Shown here one piece after another: positions 34,433 through 45,501 of a stretch of DNA of 64,000 nt (within the stretch, counting starts at the first letter, position 1; each line of letters opens with the position of its first letter). The position numbers and the translations under genes were made by a program. This DNA comes from Rhipidocladum racemiflorum (lineage: Eukaryota > Streptophyta > Magnoliopsida > Poales > Poaceae), in NCBI GenBank assembly GCA_036346355.1, contig CM070577.1, positions 14,445,666 to 14,509,665 of the forward strand, read 5' to 3'. Under the pieces are notes generated by a model. The model made no database searches and was not told the DNA's origin. It worked only from the letters and a program-made list of their open reading frames with translations.

Positions 34433-34723
34433 GGGCATATACAATAAGACCACCTCAGCTGGCTCTTAGCCTGTACGCGTCGATTTTAACCTATGTGGAA
34501 GAGTGTTATAAAAGTTGAGAGAAGAGATCTAGCTCTTATTTAATAGCTAGCTTTGTACGAAAACATAGATAGATTAGTTATGTACACGAGAGAAGAGATA
34601 ATTGTTGCATAGCATCTAAAACTAACTTTTAGAGATAGCTATTGTACAAACATGTTTTAGTGTTTACTTTAGATAATATGTATAGAAGATAAATTATAAT
34701 GGACTTTATTATTGTACTTACCC
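34433..34723. mobile_element. Hairpin MITE, copy 2 (291 bp), adjacent to copy 1
   Basis: Starts GGGCATATACAATAAGACC and ends TTATTGTACTTACCC, a 15-bp imperfect inverted repeat. Internal sequence matches copy 1 (CCACCTCAGCT, CCTATGTGGAAGAG, GATAGCTATTGTACA) in the same order. Shorter than copy 1 by loss of part of the second arm. Confidence 0.65.
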
Positions 34724-34953
34724 TGATGGTGCGAGAAGCATGTGCCTTGGGATCGCGCCTACCGATTTTTTTTCCCGTTTTGCTCTTGATTGGTTCGTTC
34801 GTTTGGAACTTTGGATGGCACGGGAAACAAGACGGAGCGTGATGCATGATCGTCATCATATCCCTACATGGTTAAGCATTGGGATGCACGGCTCTTGGCC
34901 AGCCTGCTTCCCTCGTTGGATCGGCCGTCGTTACAGTCCAACCCTGCTGCATA
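34724..34953. other. Spacer before CACTA-B
   Basis: Short unannotated stretch; the open frames across it have no domain. It ends with ATA at 34951-34953, the target duplication of CACTA-B. Confidence 0.5.
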
Positions 34954-35116
34954 CACTACTACAGATCTGACCTTCCATACCGGCCCATCAGTACCGGTCA
35001 TGCATGAACCGGGACTGACATTTACATCAGTCCCGGTTGAACGGTCGACAGGTCCGGGGGGACCATCAGTACCGGTTGGTTACACTAACCGGTGCTGATG
35101 TGGTATCATCGATGAT

Positions 35117-35295
35117 CGGTTGGTTACACCAACCCGTGCATTAAGAAGCCAGGAAGCAGAGCAGATCGCTTAGTACCGGTTCATGTAACCAACCGCATCG
35201 ATTCTCGATCTTCGATGCAGGTTGGTTACATGAACCGGTACTAAGCGATCTGCTTCGCTCCTTGGCTTCTTAGTACGGGTTGGTGTAACCAACCG
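35117..35295. repeat. Long subterminal hairpin of CACTA-B
   Basis: A nearly perfect inverted repeat with arms of about 85 bp centred near 35206: CGGTTGGTTACACC at 35117 pairs with GGTGTAACCAACCG ending at 35295, and the inner arms (AGCAGATCGCTTAGTACCGG and its complement) pair closely. The subterminal motifs GGTTGGTTACA and ACCGGTACTAAG are inside it. Confidence 0.85.
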
Positions 35296-35432
35296 CATCG
35301 ATGAGACCACATCGGCATCGGTTAGTGTAACCAACCGGATCGATAAGCGCCGATTCTTTGTATTCAACGTCTGATCTCCCGCGCGACGCCTCGATCCCGC
35401 GCGTCGCCTCTTCGTGTTCATCCCGCGCGAAG

Positions 35433-35438
35433 TATAAA
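35433..35438 (+). promoter_or_regulatory. Possible TATA box of CACTA-B
   Basis: TATAAA in AGTATAAACAGAG, 68 bp before the ATG of the acidic ORF and downstream of the subterminal repeats, where CACTA promoters usually lie. Confidence 0.45.
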
Positions 35439-35505
35439 CAGAGTGAGCGAGATGGAGAACCTGCACTGACAGAGACCGGTCTCGATCGATCTTCCTCTTC
35501 CGATC

Positions 35506-35892
35506 ATGGCAGAGCCTGTGTCTCCCGCCAGCTCCTCTAACTCCTCCGACTCTGAGCCATTGTCCCCAGTGCCGCCTCCACCCCAGGCACCTCCCGCCCC
35601 AACCAAGAAAAGAAAGCGCGCCGACGACGACGACGAGGAGGGCGACGACAACGACGAGGAGGAGGACGACGACGACGACGAGGAGGAGGACGAGGACGAC
35701 GACGAGGACGACGAGGACGACGACGACGACGAGGACGACGACGAGGACGACGACGACGAGGAGGAGGAGGAGGAGGAAGAGGAGGAGGAGGACGTCACCG
35801 TCATCCGCTGGGGGAGCTCATCATCCTCCTCCTCCGAGGACGACGTTCACCATGCCGCCACCGACTTACTTACGACAAAGAAGGATAAATGA
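35506..35892 (+). CDS. Acidic low-complexity protein of CACTA-B
   Basis: 128 codons. Order: Ser/Pro-rich N-terminus (MAEPVSPASSSNSSDSEPLS), a proline run, a basic nuclear-localisation-like TKKRKRADD, a run of about 60 Asp/Glu residues (35620-35793), then VTVIRWGSSSSSSSEDD and a basic C-terminus. The start is the first ATG after a TATAAA box. It lies between the 5' subterminal repeats and TNP2, so it may be a first exon of an element protein or a separate small gene; I do not recognise a family. The poly-Ser frame on the opposite strand is the shadow of the Asp/Glu codons. The codon repeat (GACGAC/GAGGAG) is itself a minisatellite and may vary in length. Confidence 0.6.
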   Translation: MAEPVSPASSSNSSDSEPLSPVPPPPQAPPAPTKKRKRADDDDEEGDDNDEEEDDDDDEEEDEDDDEDDEDDDDDEDDDEDDDDEEEEEEEEEEEDVTVIRWGSSSSSSSEDDVHHAATDLLTTKKDK

Positions 35893-37269
35893 TGATAGCG
35901 AGGACAGCGGCAGCCCCCCATGGAGTGACGACGATAATTGAACTTTTTATTTATGTAATGTTAATTATCCACTATGTAATGTCACTGTATATTTGAACAT
36001 TTTCAACGGTGGGTAATATTAAATATTAGCTGTTCTATTTACATACGCATTCTGATTTTTCATTTGAACATACGCATGTACTCTGCCTCAACTCGAAGAG
36101 GCATTAGTTTGGATCAACATACGCTCGGGGTGGTGGTCGATCGGGTTAAAGGTACCAACCGCATCGATAGTCACATCGATCGGTTTGTATTCGAACCGGT
36201 ACTATCTAGTAGCAACGGCTACGATTGCAGTGGATATTAGTATCGGTGTAAGGCACTAACCTGCATCGATGTGAAACTATCGATCTGGCTTGTCAGCTGA
36301 ACCCAGACTGTCGCAATTTAAACTTGTTCCTCCTCCCGCTCTCTGCTGCACCAAGATCATTTGATCAGCCGGCGAGAAGAACAGCAGTTCGGGCAAGAGC
36401 TCTAAGGAAGGGGAGGTGCTGCCCAAATTTTAAAATTTTGGTCATTTTACTCCAAGCAAGGTAACTAAGGTTAGTACCATCATTCCTCACTACATTTGTG
36501 TTAAATGGAGCCTCTTCTTTGCTTGAATTATGAAGAAAATTTGATCTTTTCCATTAATCGATGAAAGATTACAAATGTAAAGTTCTAGCTCGATCTTTTC
36601 AAGTAGGATGCAAAAATTTACTCGCAACTAAGGTAACTAAGCTTAAATTTGCTTGGATTATAATATAGCTCGCATTTAAGGTGTGGATCTAGCTCAAATT
36701 TACATTTTAGTTCCATCGTTCGATGTAGGATGGTGCATATATAGTTGGGGAAATTAAGAATGGTGCATGAAAATCATAGCTTTTAGGATCTTCAAATTGC
36801 AATAGTTATGTGCAAAAAAGAAGAATTTTAAATTCATTTGCGAATTAAAACAATATTAAAAATATAAATGGCTTTACAGAAAATATAAAATGAGTTGAAG
36901 ATTCGAGAAAAGTTTTAAAAAATTTTGTGAAAAAGTTTTCAAAAAAAGTTTTGAAAATTTGAGCAAAGTCAGCCGTGAAATTATGCTTGCATTAATATTT
37001 AGGTTTTGGTTCCATCGATTGATGAAGAATTTTGAATCTAGATTTTCATTGACTAATTATTTTAGTAGGTTGCAAAACTTGTCGAGTATGAATACCGAGC
37101 AAATAATCATTTTATGGAAAAATATGTAATGAAATATAGTGCCTTTAATGTATATTATGAAATAAAATCATTTTGAAAATATAGTTGTCTTGATTTGGAT
37201 TTTGGGAAATGTTGAACAATTCATTATCGGAAAATGAGCTAAAAGTTACCTTGATGTAATATAATGTAG
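35893..37269 (+). other. CACTA-B non-coding region before TNP2
   Basis: No coding sequence. A second patch of subterminal-type motifs (GGTACCAACCGCATCGAT and related) is at about 36120-36290. The rest is AT-rich with GATGAAA-type repeats. Confidence 0.5.
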
Positions 37270-39466
37270 ATGGACCGGCGATGGATGTACATGGACCGAC
37301 GCTCCCTGAGTTCTTGCGGGGTTTGCAAGATTTTAAATCGTCATGGCCGATGCATACACGACGTCAAAGTTACATATGTTGTCCATGCATAGACTGCAAG
37401 AATGAGAAGGAGTGGGCAAACTCCAGCCACCTTCACTTCCATTTGCTCACAAGAGGTTTCATGACAAACTATACCTGTTGGACCAAGCATGGTGAAGAAG
37501 AAATTATACAAGAAGACGGTGAACAAGAAGAGGCGAACAATATCTTAGACGCCGCCAACCTGGCTCTTGCGAAGATACATTTGGGGAGTTTGGCAATGAT
37601 GACCTAGACCAGATGTCGCTTGATGGAGAGGGAGAATACATCGATGAAAGACATTACGAAAAGTTCCAGCGCCTATGGAGGACCACAAAACATTGTTGTA
37701 CCCAAACAGCCAACAAGGCCATAAAAGTTGCGTACTACACTAGAACTGATGCAATGGAAGGCGACCAATGGATTATCGATAAGGGATTCGACGAGTTGTT
37801 ATGCCTCATCAAGAAGATACTTCCAGAGGGGAACACACGCCGAAACTACGCACAATGCCAAACAAGTTGTCCGCCTTTGGGGTTAGAGGTACAGAAGATA
37901 CATGCATGTCGTAACGATTGTATCCTTTATCGCAATGAGTACGAGGATTTGGATGTTTGTCCGGTATGCAAAACTTCGCGGTATAAGACCAGGCGTGACG
38001 ACCCAGGTGAGGTAGAGGGGCAGCGTAAGAAGAAGAGGCCCCCTGGTAAGGTGGTGTGGTATTTCCCTATAATACCATGGTTGAAGCGTTTATTTGCGAA
38101 CAAAGCGCATGCCCTGATGATGCGCTGGCACAAAGAAGACCGTAAGGAGGACGGAAGGCTAAGACACCCTGCTGATGGCTCCCAGTGGAGGAAAGTCAAT
38201 AGAACATACCCGACTTTGGCCGAGGATGCGAGGAACATAAGGTTTGGGTTGAGTACAGATGGGATGAACCCGTATGGCGAGATGAGCAGCAGTCACAGCA
38301 CTTGGCCCGTGACTATGTGTATCTACAACCTTCCTCCTTGGCTGTGTATGAAGCGGAAGTACACTATGATGCCGTTGCTTATCCAAGGCCCAAAGCAACC
38401 TGGAAACGACATCGATGTGTACCTCAAACCGTTGGTTCAAGATCTGCTAACATTGTGGAACGATGGTGTACGTGTATGGGATGAGTACAAAAGAGAGCAC
38501 TTCATTTTACGTGCATTACTATTTGTAACCATCAACGACTGGCCTGCACTTGGTAACCTGTCGGGCCTATCCATCAAAGGATATAAAGCCTGCATCCACT
38601 GCTTAGAGGAAACAGACAGCAAGTACCTAAAAAACTCTCAAAAGGTTGTGTACATGGGCCACCGTAGATTCCTCCATACGAAGGACCCGTTAAGGAGGAA
38701 GGGTGAGAATTTTGATGGGACTAAGAGAAACGTAAGAAGCCCCGCATCGCAGCTGGGGCTCTTGTATTTTGTTTGGTAAACGATCTGAAAGTAGTATTTG
38801 GAAAAGGTCCAGTAGCAAACCCGTCTCCGACAAAACAAGATCACACAAAGCCCATTTGGAAGAAGAAGTCAATATTTTGGGACTTACCTTCATCGAAAGA
38901 CTTAGAGGTTCGCCACTCACCGGACTTCATGCATATCACAAAGAATGTCTGCGTGAACCTGCTAGGCTTCCTAGATATGTATGGCAAATCAAAAGATACA
39001 CTTCAAGCACGAAAGGACCTACAAATTACCGGGAATCGAGAACGACCTACATCCGAAATGAGAGCGGAAGGACAACATTACCTCCACCCCGCGAGCTACA
39101 CTGAGCAAGGAAGAGAAGAAAAATATGATTAAGTTCTTGAACAAAGGTGAAGGTCCCTTCGGATACTCCTCGAACATAAGGAGACTCATAAACACAAAAG
39201 AGAATAAAATCGTACACATAAAATCCCATGATTGTCACGTGTTGATGACACAGTTGCTCCCAGTGGCGGTGCGAGGTATTCTGCCGGACAGGGTACGAGG
39301 GACAATCATAAAGTTGTGCTCGTTCTTCAACGCGGTGTCGCAGAAGGTCATCGAGCCGAATAAGTTATGTAATCTGCATGACGACATGGTCAATAGTCTA
39401 GTTAGCCTTGAGATGATCTTCCCTCCATCATTCTTTGATATTATGGTCCATCTCATGGTCCACATT

Positions 39467-41277
39467 TGTGAAATCATGTGCTGAAAAATTGGCTTTGAAC
39501 TGAAAAAGTAAACTTAGAATTGGATTTGCAAAATGTGCTTGTGCATGTGTTTGATAATTTGACAAGAAACAGTAAGTTTCACTTTTGCGCCGGACCTAGC
39601 TCTCAAGAAACAGTAAGTTCCCCATCTGCGACGGACAATGTCTTTGGGTCCGTCGTGGACGTGTTTTGAACTCTTTGAGCCAAACTCTTTTTCCTCAAAC
39701 CGCCAGTCATTTGTACGACGGATAATGTTTTTTGTCCGTCGACTTGCTTTTGAGCTTGAATCTAACTCTTTCTCCAAGATTTCGTAAACCTTGCATGTAC
39801 AACGGACAGCTTTTTCTTGGTCCGCTGTGAACTTGTTTTGAGCTCATGACCGGGTCATTTTGCATGTACAACTGACCGATTTTCTTTGTCCGTTGTGAAC
39901 GTGTTTTTGTCCGCTTGGTTTTCTTCTTGGAACCGAAACTTTCACTTGTACAACGGACTGATTTTGTCTGGTCTGCTGTGAATGGTTTTTGAGTGATTTT
40001 TTTCATGTATGCGCCGGACCATATTTCCTTGTCCGGTCGAATGCTTTTGCTGAATTAGGGTTTTGAGCAGAATTGAAATAATTTGAATTTGAGATTATGA
40101 AATTTGTGATGATTTCATGATGCTTCTTTTGAAGTGGACTTTATGCAATGCTCATGAGTAGTTGCATGGATTGACATTGAGTCAAGTCGTGGACTTGTGC
40201 TCGGATTTGTTTTGTGGTTTGTTCATGTGCGGTATTGCTCGAAGACGAATGTGGTCGATGACGGGACCGGAACTAGGTTCATGGAGGAACCGAGGTTCGG
40301 GACTAGGTTCAGAGGAACCGAGGTCTTGGTGGTCAAGGATGTCATGCGCGGACGCTTGGGCTAAGAGAATGGTGCACATGAAGAATGGTTAGTCACGTGA
40401 GAATGGCAGGAGGTCATTCGCGTGCAAAAGTGTTAGTCACGCGTGAGTATGGCAGGTGGCCATACGCTGCAAAGTGTTAGTCACGTGAGTATGGTAGGGT
40501 TGCCATCGTTGGCAAGAGTTGTACTTCCTGGTTGGGCCAAGTAGAGTTGAGTTGATATCTTTGATTCCTTCTAGGAATAGGAATCGTATTCGTAACTCCT
40601 CTGTGGGTTGGTGCTTTAAATAGGTGGGGGTCTCCTGTTGAAAGGCACCAAGTAGAGCCGAGCCATCAAGCTTTGAGCTTGGTTTTAGGGTTTGTACTCT
40701 TTGATGAGAGTATTTTAGACAAGAAATAAAGATCAATTCTTCCAAGATTTTTTGCGTGCTACATGTAATCACGCCGCTACAGATTTTCTCTGCTTTTGGT
40801 TCTTGTTTGCATGCTTGTTCTAGTTCTAGATTGGTTTTTGTTCTTCAAGTTTTATCTTGATTTGATCCATCAAAAACCTCTCTAGGTATTGATCTAGTGT
40901 TTCTCAAAGTCTAGTTGATCAATCTTTTGTCGTTCTTGTTTAATCTTGAAGTTTTGATTAGATTGATTCTCGTCAAGTTCTGGATCAGCAAGCTTATGAA
41001 GCTCATAACTTTGATCCGTAAGTCCGATCGAGCTGATTCTTTTTGGGTTCGATTCGTATTGAATCTAGTTTCTTGTGTCCAAATTTCAGATCGTTTCGAC
41101 GGTTGGATCTCCGGGAATTCTCGTTTTACCAAACCTCTGTCATTCTGTTTTCATTAAAACGAGGCAATTATTTGGTTCATTTGGGGTGAACTTTTAATAG
41201 GTCAAGAATTTGGTTTTAGCTTCCACACAATCATTCACCCCCCTCTGATTGCTATATTCGTATACTTCGATCCTACA
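39467..41277 (+). repeat. 5' LTR of the nested SIRE-like Copia
   Basis: 1811 bp. It contains recurring ACGGAC...TTTTGTCCG(T/C) units (39620-40030) and CATGTGAG-type repeats (40380-40520). It matches the 3' LTR throughout, with differences mainly as 1-4-bp insertions or deletions. Confidence 0.92.
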
Positions 41278-41330
41278 AGTGGTATCGAGCAAGGTTTTTC
41301 TAATCTATCTTAATCGTGTGATTAGATCAA

Positions 41331-44300
41331 TGGATCATTATTCGACAAAACCTTGTGTGTTCAATGGTGTTGATTTTCAGTTTTGGAAGGCCAAGATGGA
41401 GGTGTTCATCCAAGCTCAGGGATTCGCAATTTGGGAGAAGGTCTACAAACCATATGATGTCCCTGCAAGAAACGACAACGCCAACGCACACCAATCACGC
41501 ACATGTTGAAGCAAATAGTAAGGCGCAACTTGATCATCCAAGGCTTGGGATCGTAGCGACTTCGATCGTGTGATTCATCTTCGATCTGCATATGAGGTAT
41601 GGAAATCTCTTTGTGATTACCATGAGGGTTCTAACACTATTAAAGAGGTTCACAAGATCTTTACAAAAAAGAATACATGCGATTTGAGATGAAACCCGTG
41701 AGTCGGTAGATGACTTCTTTGCACGTTTTAATAAGATTCTTAGCAATTTAGCGTGATGTTGGAGTTAGCTTTGATGATGCTGCTAATGCTAGACAATTGC
41801 TTAGTGCTTTGGACATGTCGGTGTGGGGAGATGAAAGTAACATCTATACAAGAATCTACTACCATGAGTACACTTACTTTAGATGTTCTTTATTCTAAGT
41901 TGAAAACTCATGAATTAGATGTTTTTGCTAGAAAGAATGATCATAAATCAATTACTTTGACATCTCAATCTAGCATATCTCATAATGGTGCAGCTTCAAG
42001 TTTTGCTCTATCTTTCTTGTCTTCACTAACCGATGAACAGTTGAGCAATTCCCAAAGAGAAGACTTGTCACTATTCTTCTCGCTTTAACAAAGCTTTGCA
42101 AAATGTGATAAAGAGAGAAGTGGTGGTGATCCTCAAGATGCTATGAGTGTGGTGATCTCGACCATATTCGTCCAAACTGGTCCAAAACTTGCAAGTAAAG
42201 CATCAAGGAGGAGAAGGACAACGACGAAGAAAAGAGAAGAAGAAGTTCTCCAAGTGATAGAAAGAAGAAGAACTTCATCAACGCAAGTAGTTGTCCATCG
42301 AAGTTCTTTCCGCTCTTGAACAAGTCAATTTAAGCGATGTGGATTCTCGAGAGCGAGGATGATGCAACTCCAAGCAAGCATGAGTTGACTGGGTTGTGTC
42401 TCATGGCCAAAAGCGCGCCGAGGGCTTCACGAAAGCGACAAATGACTTCAATGAGGTAGATCCTTCTTACGATGAATTAGCTATTGCATGCTCGCCTTGG
42501 TAAATTGCTTGATAAACGTGACAAGAAAATTAAGAAACATGATTTTGTTGTTGAATCATTGAATGCTGAAATTGCTAGACTTAAAACTTTGATTCCTGAT
42601 GATGATGCTTGCAAATCATGTGACTTAATTTGGAATGAGCTTACTGGCTTAGGAAAGAACATGCTTCCTTGATTGAGAAAATTAATGCTGAAAGTGAGAA
42701 AATGAGAAACATATTAAACATGCTAAAGTCGTTTCACCGATGATTTGCATGGTTTAACTTCTGTTCTAAATGCTCAACTCTTGAATTAAAATTAAAAGAT
42801 GCAAATGCTAGGGTTTCTCAATTGACTGATGATCTCGCTTACACATGAGGTTCTTTCATGCTCAACTTGTCGTAAGCAAAAAGGAAAAGTGAATGTTCCT
42901 TGCAATAATTGTTTAACTCTTTCTCGAAAAGTTGATTACTTGACAAATCATTAGAACGTTTCACTAAAGGAAAGAAGAACCTAAACATGATTTTGGATCA
43001 ATCAAAAGTCAGCACTCATAACAAAGGTTTAGGTTTTGATTCTTATGCTCATCATAAATCACATGCTCCCACCGTTGTTAAAACACTTGACGAGAAAATT
43101 TGAAATTGTCAATGAGCCTAAGAAAACTCCTTTAAGTCTCATTTGGAGTGTTATCTTCTACTATGATGAATGCAAATGTTGCTTCTACTTCTAAAGCCAA
43201 ACATCCTCGTTAAATACACTTGCACTCATTGTGGTAGAGATGGACATTTAGTAGATTTTTGCTTTAGACTAGCCAAACAACAAAAGAAAGAAAGAGCTAA
43301 GGCTAGGTCTAATTTCAGAAAAGGCACGCTTTGCTTCTCAATACGTGCCTAGGGTGATGCAAGCACCTTTTGTTGCTAGAAACAGGAATGTGCAAATTTG
43401 ATTTTGTGCATAAGATCATTTGAAGCAGCTCTACTGTCCGTCGTGTGTCTCAAGATCGATTCCTAAACATCTTATTTCTAACCCCAGATCAGACCTCGAC
43501 ACTTTCTTCGCTTCTATGTAGGCTTCTCACGCGAGGAGGGAGAACATGTGGCTAGTGAATTTTCTGATGCTCACTTCATATGTTCGATAAGATTTGGTTC
43601 TCCTTCACTGCATCTCATGCTGAAAGTGTTGCCTTTGGAGATGCTTCTTCCACTTGCTGAAAAGGCACTAGTTCAAATGATGCAGGTACAAGTGCATATG
43701 TTCAGGGGGAGAATGTCTTTGTTCATAAAGATGATGATAATGCTGTTGAGGACGAGATAATTAGAGGTTTACATGAGAGACTCTTCCCATGTGCTTGTGT
43801 GCTCGTTTTCAAGCTGCTTCCCCACGTGCTTCACATCGACAAAGGTCAAAAGGATTTTCAGTATCTTCATGGAACTCAAGATTTTGGCATTTGGCTTTCG
43901 CTCTCATGCATTTGTTTGAGATCTTTTTCGATGCTGATTTTGGAGGATGTAGAATTGATAGGAAGAGCACTTCTGTTCATGTCACTTCTTGGGAAATTCT
44001 CTCATTGCATGGTCATCTAGAAAACAATCTTCTCGTTGCACAATCAATCATTGAATCAATATGTGGTCACGCTAGTTGTTGTTCTCAAATTCTTTGGATA
44101 GTAGCTACACTAAAAGATTATGGGGTTAATTTGGATAGTGTTCTCTTTTGTGTGATAACACTAGTGCAATTTGCATTGCTAAGAACCCCGTGCAACACTC
44201 TAGAACAAAACACATTGACATCAGATTTCACTTTCTTAGAGATCATGTTGAAAAAGGCAACATTGTGCTTCATCATGGATACTCTGAACATCAATTAAGT

Positions 44301-44400
44301 GACATTTTCACAAAACCTTTGTCTTCTTCTCGCTTTGCTTTTATTCGGGAGAACTTGGAATTGTTCATCCAATGGGATTGTTTTGAGGGGAGTTTCTTTG
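41331..44400 (+). pseudogene. Gag and RNase H remnants of the nested Copia
   Basis: Gag starts at ATG 41331 (STKPCVFNGVDFQFWKAKME, the Copia gag/UBN2 signature) and breaks into several frames. A zinc-knuckle-like motif, CTHCGRDGHLVDFC, is at about 43217-43260. Integrase and the RT core are absent or reduced to fragments; the sequence resumes with RNase H (about 43930-44400), with DADFGGCRIDRKSTS, CDNTSAICIAKNPVQHSRTK and LSDIFTKPL. Frameshifts are frequent. Such gag-plus-tail copies can be mobilised in trans only if cis signals remain; here LTRs and primer site are present. Confidence 0.8.
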
Positions 44401-45501
44401 CCAAGTTCTTTCACTTGATGAGCTCACTTTATCATATTTCTTTATATGTTATGTAATTGAGCTAATATATGATAATCAAATTGTCTCACTTTAACTAAAA
44501 ATGACATTGTGGAATTCCTCGATCGATTACCTATAGCTAAATACTCTGTGATATCTTACTCTTCTAGGCTTGATATTGAATCCTCTTGACAAATTTGGGC
44601 TATGAAGCAAGTGTGGTTTCAACTTTACTCTTTCATAAGACCTTTTAATCACTTTTGCATGTTTATAATCAAAGAAAAATGAAAAGAAAAGGGAATCAAT
44701 AAAAATGGGTTGTTAAAAGCAAAAAACCTCAAGTTATGTGCTTCAGGGTGCTTTCCCTAAAAAGATAAGATGTATGCTTCAAGCATGCCATTCCCTCAAA
44801 GATAAGATGTATGCTTCAAGCATGCCACTCCTAGAAAATAAAAGAAGTATGCTTCAAGCATGCCACATGCAACTTATTGATTAAAGATTAAATTGGTCTA
44901 CTAGATTGGAGTTGAAACTACTTGCTCGCCCTAAGTTGTTAGTTGCTTCAATTTTTAAAGTCTTGCTTTTTCGCTAAGATCTTGCTTAGTACTTGGCTAT
45001 AGTTGACTAAATTGAGGTTGAGATGCATGTCATTCCCTTGAACTTGTTAAAATCACATCAAGATCATGTATTTTGCATATTATGTGATATATAAGGTTAT
45101 ATGGATCGAATGAGCTCATCTTTTCCTATCTTGGCACTCCTTGTTTCTCTTTGTGAAATCATTGTTTCAGAAAATTTTGAACTCGTTCTCTTTTTACTCT
45201 TGATGAATCCATTGTCAAAGGGGAAAAATTGGGAATTGTTGAAAAGTTTAAAGAAAAAGGAGAGTTGTTAAATTTGAGAATTTTGGGAGAAGTTTGGAGA
45301 ATTTTTGAAATTTTGGGCGCATTGCACACTCACATACATTTTCATTCTCCGGGGGAGATTTTGTTTTGCATTTTGGTCAAAGGGGGATTTCTGTGTTTTC
45401 TTACTTTGGTCCTTGATCCTTTGGATTTCAAAATCTTTTGTAAAGTGAATGCCAAATGATTCAATTCTAGTATGTTGCCAATGTTTTCATCAAGGGGAGA
45501 T
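44401..45501 (+). other. 3' untranslated region of the nested Copia, with triple repeat
   Basis: Non-coding. Three copies of a unit with GTATGCTTCAAGCATGCCA lie at 44763-44866 (spacing about 37-45 bp); TGCTTCAAGCA within each is a near-palindrome. A G- and A-rich segment leads to the polypurine tract before 45502. Confidence 0.65.

Noticed and set aside
35418..35804. Minus-strand ORF with a 50-residue serine run
   Set aside because: It is the antisense reading of the Asp/Glu codon repeat of the acidic CACTA-B ORF.
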